In this document: one piece after another, positions 1-8,422 of the stretch
Layout: the number at the start of each line of letters is the position of its first letter
Position numbering within the stretch: position 1 is the stretch's first letter
From: JAEYKI01 sp036679405
GTDB lineage: Bacteria > Bacillota > Clostridia > Christensenellales > Christensenellaceae
Assembly (NCBI GenBank): GCA_036679405.1
Contig: JAVBVZ010000037.1
Location: 21,230-85,229, forward strand
Length of the DNA: 64,000 nucleotides
Reading direction: 5' to 3'
Notes under the pieces: generated by a model
The model's input: the letters and a program-made list of their open reading frames with translations, nothing else
Database searches by the model: none
Told to the model about the DNA's origin: nothing
Position numbers and translations under genes: made by a program

Positions 1-4
1 CCAT
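1..4 (-). CDS. 5' end of a gene leaving the window on the left
   Basis: Only the start codon lies in the window: CAT at 2-4 is an ATG on the minus strand. It is preceded, reading that strand, by AGGAGG about nine bases upstream, which is a strong clostridial ribosome binding site. No coding sequence is available, so no function can be given. The gene would lie downstream of the hexokinase gene in the same direction, separated from it by a terminator-like hairpin. Confidence 0.4.
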
Positions 5-87
5 TCAATTGTACCTCCTCACCCGGTTGATAAGAATCCGGCTGAATCCGCCCTGAATCAGCACCCGGATCCTACTGTCAACTATAC

Positions 88-109
88 TAAAAAATTGCCC
101 GAAAGGCAA
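88..109 (-). terminator. Rho-independent terminator of the hexokinase gene
   Basis: On the minus strand the hairpin TTGCC-TTTCG-GGCAA is followed by a run of six T, a short distance past the hexokinase stop codon. Confidence 0.6.
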
Positions 110-122
110 CCTCGGTCCGACA

Positions 123-1397
123 TTATTTAAGGAGACCTGCAATTGCACACCCCTTCAACACGGCATTTTCCACTTCCAGCACATCCGCTGAAAGATCAAA
201 CTTCTCCAGGCAGGGGTGCAGGGTTGCAAGCACTTCTTCTCGAAGGCCGTACATTTTGTAATAGGTGCTGCCTTCCGCTGTGATACATACCCGGCTTGAC
301 CCTCTCTTTTTCGCTTTTACGGCCATGGCCGCCATCTGCATAGCGCAAAACCTTGCCGCACGCAACACCGTATTTTCCACAATTGCATAGGCCCGCTCAA
401 CATCTTTCGGTTTCATGCACAGCTCGGCAATCTTTCCTTCACCGTCACGCAAAAATTTATCCGCATCCGCCGAAGTTACATTGTGCAGTTTATGCATATA
501 CGCCCCAAAAACATCTTCCTTGGCGGCTTTTTTTAAAAGGAACTCGCACAAAGGACCGATATAGGCGCCGCTAACCATTTTTTCGCAGATATGGTATCCC
601 GGGTCCAGTGTCGTTTGGTCAAATTCCATATCCAGACTCGTTCTGGGCACAAGCGCATATCCTCCGCCTTCCGTATTGATCATCATAGACCCTTCGGTGG
701 ACAAGCCTCCCAGTTTTCCGATATTGCCGTTAGATTCTATATAGCACCCGTTGTTTCCCGTTCCAAGGATCACGCCCAAAAAGCTCCCATATCCTGCACA
801 GGGTTTTTCCGCCATGCCGGCCAAAGCACTTGCCACGGCATCATTGGTCACCACAACTCTGCTGGAACGCGCTCCTTTCTGTTCAAGAGCGTCTTCCAGC
901 CTCCTGCCCAACAACTGGCCCTCCATGCCGGAAATAGAGACTTCTTTCACCATTCGTACGATCCGTCCGTCCAAATCCGGCAAAATTTCTGTTGGATAGG
1001 CAAACGAAACGGATACGCCGCACGCTTCTTTCATATATGGCAGCAGCCAGGCGGACAGGCGGTCGAAAAACTCTTCCGCCTCTATCTTCTCTCCTACACC
1101 CGGCATTTTCATTCTTTTTATATCGCTTAAAAAACGGCATTTGCCCGAAATATCAAAGTCGATCAGGGCGATCCTTAAGTTTGTCCCCCCCGCATCCACT
1201 GCTACCAACGGTTTTTTCCGCTGAACGGTTCCGGCGGTATTCACAAAAGACGGCAGCATCAAAAGAGAGCTTTCTTCACCGTCAAGCCCCCGCTGCATCT
1301 CGCGCAAATAGGTATCCAGCAACTCCTCAATATGGATGTCCCGGTAGTCCATTTCATGCCTTTTAATAAACGCAAAACCCAAATTAACGTCGTCCAC
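123..1397 (-). CDS. Eukaryote-type hexokinase
   Basis: Phosphorylates hexoses (probably glucose) at C6 with ATP in the cytoplasm. The fold is the hexokinase/ASKHA type. The phosphate-1 loop VAVDAGGTNLRIALID lies near residue 65, the sugar-binding VSFAYPTE follows, then VVTNDAVASALAG with the catalytic Asp, and phosphate-2 VILGTGNNGCYIE. The stretch PGYHICEKMVSGAYIG resembles the NPG...FEKMISGMYLG region of eukaryotic hexokinases, unlike bacterial ROK or Glk glucokinases. The GTG at 1397 is chosen because GGAGG lies six bases upstream; a GTG five codons earlier is possible but overlaps that site. Length about 424 residues, normal for single-domain hexokinase. It is transcribed divergently from the G1P dehydrogenase gene. 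Substrate range is inferred. Confidence 0.85.
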   Translation of the reverse strand: MDDVNLGFAFIKRHEMDYRDIHIEELLDTYLREMQRGLDGEESSLLMLPSFVNTAGTVQRKKPLVAVDAGGTNLRIALIDFDISGKCRFLSDIKRMKMPGVGEKIEAEEFFDRLSAWLLPYMKEACGVSVSFAYPTEILPDLDGRIVRMVKEVSISGMEGQLLGRRLEDALEQKGARSSRVVVTNDAVASALAGMAEKPCAGYGSFLGVILGTGNNGCYIESNGNIGKLGGLSTEGSMMINTEGGGYALVPRTSLDMEFDQTTLDPGYHICEKMVSGAYIGPLCEFLLKKAAKEDVFGAYMHKLHNVTSADADKFLRDGEGKIAELCMKPKDVERAYAIVENTVLRAARFCAMQMAAMAVKAKKRGSSRVCITAEGSTYYKMYGLREEVLATLHPCLEKFDLSADVLEVENAVLKGCAIAGLLK

Positions 1398-1426
1398 TTC
1401 ATCCCTCCGCACTTCTGACTGTACTC

Positions 1427-1455
1427 ATTATAACAAGTTGCCTTCCCCCTTGCAA
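1427..1455 (-). promoter_or_regulatory. Sigma-A type promoter of the hexokinase gene
   Basis: On the minus strand TTGCAA (1455-1450) and a perfect TATAAT (1432-1427) are separated by exactly 17 bases, about 30 bases before the chosen start codon. Confidence 0.6.
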
Positions 1456-1505
1456 TTATGATATTATGAGTTTGTTTTAAATAATATTAAGGAAGGGCTT
1501 TTCTT

Positions 1506-2795
1506 ATGATACAGGATCTGCTGAACAAAAAAAATTGTACCTGCGGGCGTGACCATACGCTTTCTACCCGGGACTTTGTGATTGAAGAAGACGCCTACCG
1601 CCGCTTCCCTTCCCTGCTTAAAAAACTGGGCGCAGGCAAACGTGTACTGGCCGTCTATGATTCCAATACATGGGCTGCGGCGCACGAAAAAATAAAAGCG
1701 CATCTCCCCGGTATTCAAATCCATATTCTGGAAGGATCCTCCATCCATGCGGACGAATCCCGGGTAGATGAAATCACGGGTGTTATAAAAACGTTATCCC
1801 CGGATATACTTTTGGCAGTCGGAGGCGGCGTTGTATGCGACATTGTCCGCTACTCAGCTTTCAAAGCGGATCTTCCGTTTATTGCTGTCCCCACCGCGGC
1901 CAGCGTAGACGGATTTGTTTCCAGTTCGGCCGCGATGACGTTCGGCGGCACAAAAGTCTCCATAGAAACCCGTGCGCCCATCGCGGTGGTCGCGGACCTT
2001 TCCGTCATTGCAGCCGCTCCCAAAAAACTGGCTGCTTCGGGCGTAGGAGATATGCTTTCAAAATTTATCAGTATAGCGGACTGGAGAATCAGCCGGCTCA
2101 TTTCAGAAGAATATTATTGCCCTTTTATTGCAGATTTTGAACTGAAAAGCGTTGAAGATATCACCCGGGCAATCCCGGACATCAAAAAAGGCGGCATCGA
2201 CGGAACCCGCAAGCTGGTGGAAGGGCTTGTGATTTCGGGCCTCTCCATGCAGATGGCCAAAATCACCCGGCCGGCCAGCAGTTTTGAACACCATTTCTCT
2301 CATTATCTGGAAGTGGTTCCGGTACCGGGCGTCAACAAAGAGGCTCTCCATGGAGAAAAAGTAGGCGTCGGTACCGTTATCGCGGCAAAATACTATCCCC
2401 TTTTTGTTCAGTCGCTTCAAAAAATCTTTAATGAAAATCTCCAGAATAAATTTGACATTGAAAAAATAAAATCATATTATTCCAAGTATCCGCAAAACCT
2501 TATAGACCGTATTGTCGCTGAAAATACGCCTACTTGCACGGATGCCCTGAATCCGGAGATGCTCCGGGAAAATTTCCCGGAAGTGGTCGAAATCGCAAAA
2601 TCTATCCCTTCCTCCGGGCAAATGGTCGCCTGGCTCTCCGAGCTGGACGGATACTGCGATTACCGCCAGCTTGGATTGACCTATGAATCCTGCCTTGAAG
2701 CGCTGCGTGTCTGTTGCTACATCCGCAACCGTTTCACTATGCTGCGCATCGTCTGCGATTTTGAAACTTACTCATTTGATGCTTTACTAATTTAA
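1506..2795 (+). CDS. sn-glycerol-1-phosphate dehydrogenase (AraM/EgsA family)
   Basis: Predicted to reduce dihydroxyacetone phosphate to sn-glycerol-1-phosphate with NAD(P)H. It is a member of the iron-containing alcohol dehydrogenase/dehydroquinate synthase superfamily. Visible landmarks are the dinucleotide-binding LLAVGGGVVCDIVRY, the phosphate-gripping PTAASVDGFVSSSAAM, GVGDMLSKFISIADW with the first metal ligand Asp, and the later His region SFEHHFSHYLE and HGEKVGVGT. The length of 429 residues matches bacterial AraM. Archaea use this enzyme for membrane lipids; in Bacillota it makes minor G1P-based lipids, so its role here is open. AAGGAAGGG precedes the ATG. It stands alone, divergent from the hexokinase gene. 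Confidence 0.85.
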   Translation: MIQDLLNKKNCTCGRDHTLSTRDFVIEEDAYRRFPSLLKKLGAGKRVLAVYDSNTWAAAHEKIKAHLPGIQIHILEGSSIHADESRVDEITGVIKTLSPDILLAVGGGVVCDIVRYSAFKADLPFIAVPTAASVDGFVSSSAAMTFGGTKVSIETRAPIAVVADLSVIAAAPKKLAASGVGDMLSKFISIADWRISRLISEEYYCPFIADFELKSVEDITRAIPDIKKGGIDGTRKLVEGLVISGLSMQMAKITRPASSFEHHFSHYLEVVPVPGVNKEALHGEKVGVGTVIAAKYYPLFVQSLQKIFNENLQNKFDIEKIKSYYSKYPQNLIDRIVAENTPTCTDALNPEMLRENFPEVVEIAKSIPSSGQMVAWLSELDGYCDYRQLGLTYESCLEALRVCCYIRNRFTMLRIVCDFETYSFDALLI

Positions 2796-2851
2796 TTGAG
2801 TAAACTATAATTGTTCTATCATTAATTTTAAAATTTTTTGGAGGAACATTT

Positions 2852-3652
2852 ATGAAAAAAGTACTTATTACCGTACTGGCGGTCCTTCTTGCGCTTTCCG
2901 TGCTGGCAGGCTGCTCTTCGTCCGCGTCCCAATCCGCAGACGAGTCCCTTAATTACATTACGGACAAAGGCACCATCGTCCTGGGGCTGGACGCCAGCTT
3001 CCCGCCCATGGGCTTTAAGGATGACAGCGGAAACATCGTTGGTTTTGATATCGACCTTGCAAAAGAAGTTGCGTCCCGCATGGGCGTTGAACTTGAACTG
3101 CAGCCCATCGACTGGTCGGCAAAAGAACTTGAGCTTAACAACAAAAATATAGACCTGATCTGGAACGGCCTTACCATCACGCCCGAACGGCAGGAATCCA
3201 TGCTCATGAGTGAGCCGTATATGGAAAACAAACAGATTGTTGTCGTACTGAAAGACAGCGACATCCAGTCGCTTAGCGATCTGGAAGGAAAAGACGTTGC
3301 CGTTCAGGATGGTTCCAGCGCGCAGGACGCGCTGGCTGCAGACGGCGATCTTCTCTCCAAGATCAACCAGATCGATTTCAAGGATAACGTGACAGCACTG
3401 CTGGACCTTAAAAACGGACAGGTAGACGCGCTGGCGGTGGATTCCATTGTTGCTGATTACTATACCAGCCAGGAACCGGACACCTACCGCATCCTGGATG
3501 AAGCGCTTGCGCCCGAAGAATACGGAATCGGTTTCCGCAAGGGCGAACAGGCTTTTGCCGACGCGGTGCAAAAAGCACTGGATGAAATGAAGGAAGACGG
3601 CACCTTTGAAAAAATCAGCATGGAATGGTTTGGTAAGAACGTAGCGCTGTAA
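2852..3652 (+). CDS. Polar amino-acid ABC transporter, substrate-binding lipoprotein
   Basis: Captures a polar amino acid outside the membrane and hands it to the permease. A signal peptide ends in the lipobox LAGC, so the mature protein starts at Cys21 and is lipid-anchored. The rest is a solute-binding family 3 domain: GTIVLGLDASFPPMGF, GFDIDLAKEVASRMG, WNGLTITPER, then a second lobe starting near LEGKDVAVQDGSSAQDAL. GGAGG sits nine bases before the ATG. First gene of a substrate-binding/permease/ATPase set, with a terminator hairpin after it. The family includes cystine, glutamine and arginine binders; the ligand cannot be read from sequence. Confidence 0.88.
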   Translation: MKKVLITVLAVLLALSVLAGCSSSASQSADESLNYITDKGTIVLGLDASFPPMGFKDDSGNIVGFDIDLAKEVASRMGVELELQPIDWSAKELELNNKNIDLIWNGLTITPERQESMLMSEPYMENKQIVVVLKDSDIQSLSDLEGKDVAVQDGSSAQDALAADGDLLSKINQIDFKDNVTALLDLKNGQVDALAVDSIVADYYTSQEPDTYRILDEALAPEEYGIGFRKGEQAFADAVQKALDEMKEDGTFEKISMEWFGKNVAL

Positions 3653-3665
3653 CTCTTTTGTAACC

Positions 3666-3697
3666 GGTGTGCCCGCACTGCGGGCACACCTTTTTTT
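3666..3697 (+). terminator. Intra-operon terminator after the binding-protein gene
   Basis: The hairpin GGTGTGCCCGC/GCGGGCACACC is followed by seven T. It sits between the substrate-binding gene and the permease gene, with 158 bases still to go before the permease. It probably lets the binding protein be made in excess over the membrane subunits. Confidence 0.8.
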
Positions 3698-3854
3698 CAG
3701 GATTTTCACGGTACTCCGGGTCCCTTATGCATACGCCCCGGGAAACCAGGCGCAAAACCCCACAAAAAGATCAAGCCAAACCTGATTCAAAACCAACCGA
3801 ATCACAAAAAGCCGGTACCCGGGTGGGTCAGGCAATTTAAGACGGAGAAAAAAA

Positions 3855-4529
3855 ATGGAAGTATTTTTAAGCCTGATCCGCGAAATCGTATCCGGGCTGG
3901 GCACAACACTATGGCTTTTTGCCGTTACCTTGGTGGTTTCCATACCACTTGGATTTTTAGGTTCGCAAATCAGCTTGTCAAAAAAAACCGGCGCACGCCG
4001 GGCATATAATACTTATGTTTATGTAATGCGGGGCACGCCTCTTATCCTGCAGGTACTGTTTTTATATTTTGGCGTCGGCCTGCTCATTAACATGGTCAAT
4101 ACAAATCTCGGCCTGCAAATCAGGTATCCCCGGGAACTGTCCGCACTTATATCCTTTATTTTAAATTATACGGCTTATTTCAGTGAAATTTTCCGCGGCG
4201 GCATCCAGTCCATCAACCGGGGACAATACGAAGCGGCTTCGGTACTGGGCCTTCCAAAATCGGTCACCATGCGCCGCATCGTGGTTCCGCAGGTATTCAA
4301 AATTGTGATGCCTTCTTTGGGCAATGAAGTGATCAACCTGGTCAAAGACACGGCGCTGGTCAGCATTATTGCCATTGCGGACATCACCAAAAATGCCAAT
4401 TCCGCGGCAATGCGGGTCGGAAACATTGCCCCTTTTGCAGTAGCGATGCTGTTTTATCTGGCCATTACGGCGGCCGTTACGCTCGCCCTTAAAAAAATTG
4501 AAAACAAAATGGATTATTATAAATTTTAA
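3855..4529 (+). CDS. Polar amino-acid ABC transporter permease
   Basis: Inner-membrane channel subunit of a HisM/GlnP-type importer, 224 residues and about five membrane segments. The first segment starts near LGTTLWLFAVTLVVSIPLG. The family signature RGTPLILQVLFLYFG follows, and the ATPase-contacting EAA loop is seen in QYEAASVLGLPKSVTMRRI...PSLGNEVINLVKDTALVS. The gene begins with ATG after CGGAGAAAAAAA. The ATPase gene follows after 18 bases. Family assignment is firm, substrate is not known. Confidence 0.88.
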   Translation: MEVFLSLIREIVSGLGTTLWLFAVTLVVSIPLGFLGSQISLSKKTGARRAYNTYVYVMRGTPLILQVLFLYFGVGLLINMVNTNLGLQIRYPRELSALISFILNYTAYFSEIFRGGIQSINRGQYEAASVLGLPKSVTMRRIVVPQVFKIVMPSLGNEVINLVKDTALVSIIAIADITKNANSAAMRVGNIAPFAVAMLFYLAITAAVTLALKKIENKMDYYKF

Positions 4530-4547
4530 GGAGGGACTAAAATACAT

Positions 4548-5309
4548 ATGAACGTGCTGGAAGTAAAAGATGCATGCAAATCCTTTGGCGCTTTCAAGGC
4601 GCTGCAAGACGTGTCCCTCATGATGGAAAAAGGGGAAGTCCTGGCGATCATCGGCCCCTCGGGCAGTGGAAAATCCACCCTGCTCAGATGCATCAACTGT
4701 CTGGAACACCTGGACTTTGGAAGCATTAAGATACTGGATACATACCTTGCGCAAAATAAAAACGGTGTAAGCGAATATTTAAAAGAAGACGAACTGCGCC
4801 GCGCACGGCTCAACCTTGGAATGGTTTTTCAAAATTTCAACCTTTTCCCCCACCTTTCCGTTCTGGAAAACCTTACGCTTGCCCCCATCCACACCCAGGG
4901 GCTCTCCAAAGAGGAAGCGGACGAAAAGGCTATGGGCCTGCTTTCCAAGGTGGGGCTTCTTGGAAAAGAAAAAAACTATCCGTGCGAACTTTCGGGCGGA
5001 CAGGCGCAGCGGGTTGCGATTGCCCGGGCGCTTGCCCTTTCTCCAAAGATATTGTGCTTTGACGAGCCTACCTCCGCCCTCGACCCGGAACTGACCGGAG
5101 AGGTGCTGTCCGTCATCAAAGAGCTCGCCGGAGAACATATGACCATGTTAATTGTTACGCACGAAATGGGGTTCGCCAAAGAAGTCGCAAGTCAGGTTGC
5201 CTTTATGGATTCGGGACGCATCTTAACGTCCGGGCCTCCCGAAGAACTGCTGGTCAACCCGAAAGAAGAACGTATCCGCGCTTTCTTAAATAAGCTGATC
5301 AGCGTTTAA
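4548..5309 (+). CDS. Polar amino-acid ABC transporter ATPase
   Basis: Nucleotide-binding subunit of the GlnQ/HisP type that powers the preceding permease. Walker A is GPSGSGKSTLLRCIN near residue 38, the Q-loop is MVFQNFNLFPHLSV, the signature is LSGGQAQRVAIARAL, Walker B is ILCFDEPTSALDPE, and the switch His is in LIVTHEMGFAKEVA. The stretch DTYLAQNKNGVSEYLKEDEL between the first strands and the Q-loop is a longer insertion than in most GlnQ proteins, as in some clostridial paralogues. Length 253 residues. Last gene of the transporter set. Confidence 0.9.
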   Translation: MNVLEVKDACKSFGAFKALQDVSLMMEKGEVLAIIGPSGSGKSTLLRCINCLEHLDFGSIKILDTYLAQNKNGVSEYLKEDELRRARLNLGMVFQNFNLFPHLSVLENLTLAPIHTQGLSKEEADEKAMGLLSKVGLLGKEKNYPCELSGGQAQRVAIARALALSPKILCFDEPTSALDPELTGEVLSVIKELAGEHMTMLIVTHEMGFAKEVASQVAFMDSGRILTSGPPEELLVNPKEERIRAFLNKLISV

Positions 5310-5448
5310 ACTTTCCCTGCCGTCTCTTTGCAGGCAACATAACGGTCCGCAAATAAAATACATACAGTGCTATTCATTTGCAAATTTTCCTCTGTAGATT
5401 TACAATAAATACGGAATTATGTTTAATACCGTACAACATGGAGGACAA

Positions 5449-6189
5449 ATGATAGGAGAATTAACCCATAACGTAAATCTTCGAGCTTTTGAATCGGATT
5501 TTAACGGCAGGTGGAAACCTTCCGGTATCATGGTCCGTATGCAGGAGATTGCTGAAGACCACGCAACCGCAATTGGATGCGGACGCCGGGATATGGTGGA
5601 AGAAACCGGAATGGTGTGGATGCTGACCCGTTTACACCTCGAAATGAAGAAATATCCGACCATTGCCCAGGATATCCGGGTGAAGACCTGGCACGGCCCG
5701 GTCCCCCGCCTTGTTTTTCCAAGACACTTCAGTTTTGCGTATCCTAACGGAGAGTACTTAGGCTGCGCCACTTCCGACTGGGTTCTTTTTAATATCAACG
5801 GCCGCCGCCTGATGCGCCCTTCTGCGCTCCGCGTGCCTTATGAAGCCGACGAATCACTTGCGCCGCCCGCACGGCTGCCTTTGCGTATACGGCTGCCGGA
5901 AAATATGCGTACGGTTGAAATACGCCAGGTGCGCTACAGTGATACTGATATGAATATCCATATGAACAATGCAAGCTATGTGGACTGGATCTGCGACCTG
6001 TTTTCCACCGAATGGCTGGCCAAACATATGTTGTCCGAACTTGACATCACCTATTCGGCCGAAGCATCCATGGATCAGGATATCGAACTCAAAATGGCGG
6101 AAGAAGACGGCCGGTTTTATATCTCAGGAGAAACAAAAGGTAAAAACGTATTCAGCGCTGTCATTATCTGGACCAGCGATTCACCTTAA
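5449..6189 (+). CDS. Acyl-ACP thioesterase (FatA/FatB-like)
   Basis: Hydrolyses acyl-ACP to free fatty acid and ACP in the cytoplasm. Two hot-dog halves are visible. The N-terminal half has FNGRWKPSGIMVRMQEIAEDHA. The C-terminal half has VRYSDTDMNIHMNNASYVDW, where Asn and His of the NxH motif and the downstream acidic residue (SAEASMDQD region) would be catalytic. I use the ATG at 5449 because GGAGG lies immediately upstream (5440-5444); an in-frame ATG at 5419 has no such site. Length about 246 residues, usual for bacterial members. The phosphofructokinase gene follows after 56 bases. Chain-length preference is unknown. Confidence 0.82.
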   Translation: MIGELTHNVNLRAFESDFNGRWKPSGIMVRMQEIAEDHATAIGCGRRDMVEETGMVWMLTRLHLEMKKYPTIAQDIRVKTWHGPVPRLVFPRHFSFAYPNGEYLGCATSDWVLFNINGRRLMRPSALRVPYEADESLAPPARLPLRIRLPENMRTVEIRQVRYSDTDMNIHMNNASYVDWICDLFSTEWLAKHMLSELDITYSAEASMDQDIELKMAEEDGRFYISGETKGKNVFSAVIIWTSDSP

Positions 6190-6245
6190 GGGGACAGCGC
6201 CCTTCGGCCACCACCCACACCCCACCATTCAAAAGGAGGATAACT

Positions 6246-7322
6246 ATGGCACGCAGGATCGGCATATTAACCAGCGGAGGAGACTGCCCCGGGCTGAACG
6301 CAGCCATTCGCGGCGTCGCGAAAGCAGCCTACCGCCAAATTGAAAACGTAGAAATCATCGGGATCGCCAGCGGCTTTCACGGTCTCATACACGGAGACCA
6401 TAAGCTGATGAACCAATCGGACTTCTCAGGAATTCTCACACTGGGCGGTACTATTTTAGGCACCCGCCGTACCCCCTTTAAAAACATGCATGTGGTGGAA
6501 GAAGACAACATAGATAAAATTGCCAACATGAAGGCCAATTATAAAAAAATGCAACTGGATTGCCTGCTCACACTGGGCGGAAACGGTACGCACAAAACCG
6601 CCAATCTTCTTTCAAACGAAGGGCTTAACGTCATTGGCCTGCCTAAGACCATAGACAACGACATCTGGGGAACAGACGTGACCTTTGGCTTTCATACCGC
6701 TGTGGACATCGCGACCGATGTGATCGACCGCGTCCATACCACCGCGGCCAGCCATGGCCGGGTCATGGTAGTGGAGCTGATGGGCAACCGGGCCGGATGG
6801 CTGACCCTTTACTCAGGGATTGCCGGCGGCGCGGATGTTATTCTGATTCCTGAAATTGCGTACGACGGCGAAAAAGTCATTCAAAGCGTAGGGCAACGGG
6901 CACAGAACGGCAAGGCCTTCTCCATTATTGCCATTGCGGAAGGCGCGGTCAATTTGCAAGAAGAGGGCATGAAGCGCAAATCCATCAAAGAACAGCGTTC
7001 CCAAAACGGGTTTATATCAGCCTCACAGCGCCTGGCCGGAAAAATTGAAGCGGCTACCGGCATCGAAACACGGGTCGTTGTTCCCGGCTACATTCAGCGT
7101 GGCGGCATTCCGTCCGCTTACGACCGGCTTCTCTCCACCCAGTTCGGCGTTCAGGCCGCCAAATTAATTGCAGACGGGCATTTCGGCGTGACCGTTGCCC
7201 TGAAAAATAACCAGCTCTCCTACAACGCCCTCAAAGACGTTGCTTTTAAATTAAAATCGGTCCCAATTCCGTCTCCAATGGTGGATGCTGCAAAAGATAT
7301 GGGGCTTTCTTTCGGCGTATAA
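6246..7322 (+). CDS. 6-phosphofructokinase
   Basis: Phosphorylates fructose 6-phosphate to the 1,6-bisphosphate, the committed glycolytic step. The N-terminal loop GILTSGGDCPGLNAAIRG is typical. The phosphoryl-donor signature is GGNGTHKTA at residues 111-119. Gly114 at the position that separates ATP from PPi enzymes suggests ATP, while Lys134 in LPKTIDNDI is the residue typical of PPi and group III enzymes. The usual Asp before that Gly is Asn113. Fructose-6-phosphate contacts appear in VVELMGNRAGW and PGYIQRGG. Length 358 residues, as in group III. AAGGAGG precedes the ATG. Donor is best called ATP, uncertain. Confidence 0.88.
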   Translation: MARRIGILTSGGDCPGLNAAIRGVAKAAYRQIENVEIIGIASGFHGLIHGDHKLMNQSDFSGILTLGGTILGTRRTPFKNMHVVEEDNIDKIANMKANYKKMQLDCLLTLGGNGTHKTANLLSNEGLNVIGLPKTIDNDIWGTDVTFGFHTAVDIATDVIDRVHTTAASHGRVMVVELMGNRAGWLTLYSGIAGGADVILIPEIAYDGEKVIQSVGQRAQNGKAFSIIAIAEGAVNLQEEGMKRKSIKEQRSQNGFISASQRLAGKIEAATGIETRVVVPGYIQRGGIPSAYDRLLSTQFGVQAAKLIADGHFGVTVALKNNQLSYNALKDVAFKLKSVPIPSPMVDAAKDMGLSFGV

Positions 7323-7424
7323 CTTTTTTTAAAACGCCTGATGGGTTTTTCGCGGTTCTAAACAAATTTGAGCGCGCCTAACGCCGCATCATAACCACGC
7401 ATAAAAATTGCCTTTTCAGAACAA

Positions 7425-7457
7425 TCAAAAAAAGCACCTTGCCGGGTGCTTTTTTTT
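7425..7457. terminator. Bidirectional terminator between convergent genes
   Basis: AGCACC-ttgccg-GGTGCT is flanked by A and T runs on both sides. It serves the phosphofructokinase gene on the plus strand and the phosphodiesterase gene on the minus strand. Confidence 0.85.
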
Positions 7458-8260
7458 CATAAAACATTATTTTCAAATATAACGGTATCACAGTACCGGT
7501 TTGCTTTTTTAAGCTGTTCTTCCGTACGGATTGTCCATCCCAGTATGGGCAGTCCTTTTTTCCTTAGCCGTGACACCACTTTCCTTGGAAGATCGTCTAT
7601 TTCGTAGCTGATAAAATTCGGACGCGCCATAAAGTTGGTAAGCAAATGTTTCAGCCCAAATACCTGATAGGCGGGCAGCGGCTCGGACAGGTCTCTAAAT
7701 GCGGAAGAAAGCTGTCCGCGGAGCACCTCCGGCGCATGCGCAGAAAACCATCCAAGCGAATACGGTGAAAAAGACTGCACCGCAAACAGGCCGTCATATT
7801 GTTTTAGAAGCGCCCATGTTTTTTCTTCCAGTTCACCTGCTTTTCCCCTGCTTTTTATTTCGATCAGCAAAGGGACCCGTCCGTTTACCATGTGCAAAAC
7901 ATCTTCAAAAAGCGGAACGCCCTCTTTGCTCCCCGCCAAAAAAAGATTTGACAGCGTTTTTGCATCAAGCGCAGATACCGCCCGGTCCATTCCCGTCATC
8001 CTTTTCAAATTGTCGTCATGGATCACAACCGGAACCCCGTCGGATGAAAGATGGACATCCAGTTCGATGCCATATCCGCTTTCGGCCGCCCGCCGGAAAG
8101 CATACATGGAATTCTCCGGAACGCCCTCTCCGTGCAGCCCCCGATGCGCATAGCGGTAAGCCGCTATCCAGCTTTCCGCCCTTTCTCCTTTGGTAATCAA
8201 AAAATATCCTGCCCACACCGCCACAAAAACCAAAGCAACTGTCAAAATCCAAAACAGCAT
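7457..8260 (-). CDS. Glycerophosphodiester phosphodiesterase
   Basis: Cleaves glycerophosphodiesters to glycerol 3-phosphate and an alcohol. An N-terminal membrane anchor (residues 2-22) is followed by the GDPD TIM barrel. Catalytic motifs are visible: AHRGLHGEGVPENS near residue 38 with the first catalytic His, GIELDVHLSSDGVPVVIHD with the metal ligands Glu and Asp and the second His, and IEIKSRG with a further Glu. Length 267 residues. The anchor places the enzyme at the membrane, probably for lipid turnover. It converges on the phosphofructokinase gene and is divergent from the large dehydratase gene. Confidence 0.88.
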   Translation of the reverse strand: MLFWILTVALVFVAVWAGYFLITKGERAESWIAAYRYAHRGLHGEGVPENSMYAFRRAAESGYGIELDVHLSSDGVPVVIHDDNLKRMTGMDRAVSALDAKTLSNLFLAGSKEGVPLFEDVLHMVNGRVPLLIEIKSRGKAGELEEKTWALLKQYDGLFAVQSFSPYSLGWFSAHAPEVLRGQLSSAFRDLSEPLPAYQVFGLKHLLTNFMARPNFISYEIDDLPRKVVSRLRKKGLPILGWTIRTEEQLKKANRYCDTVIFENNVL

Positions 8261-8367
8261 AATTATGTGCCTCTTTTCCTTTTAAACTATACCTTTTTTT
8301 GTTTTTCATTTCAACCGCCCGTTTTTGACTTTTCAAACATTTTACATACCCCGCCCCCCTATACATA

Positions 8368-8396
8368 TTGTATAATTTCAAACGATTTGTTATACT
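8368..8396 (+). promoter_or_regulatory. Promoter of the dehydratase-activase gene
   Basis: TTGTAT and TATACT are separated by 17 bases, about 27 bases before the start codon, which leaves a short leader containing the ribosome binding site GGAGG. Confidence 0.55.
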
Positions 8397-8422
8397 ATAC
8401 GGTAGTCGCTTTGGAGGAACAT

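Noticed and set aside
2828..3709. 293-codon reading frame antisense to the amino-acid binding protein
   Set aside because: Complement of a well-supported gene with signal peptide and ribosome binding site; the antisense product resembles no protein.
8051..8422. N-terminal extension of the large dehydratase-activase protein
   Set aside because: The frame is open upstream, but the extra sequence overlaps the phosphodiesterase gene and the promoter, and the supported ATG with GGAGG is at 8423.
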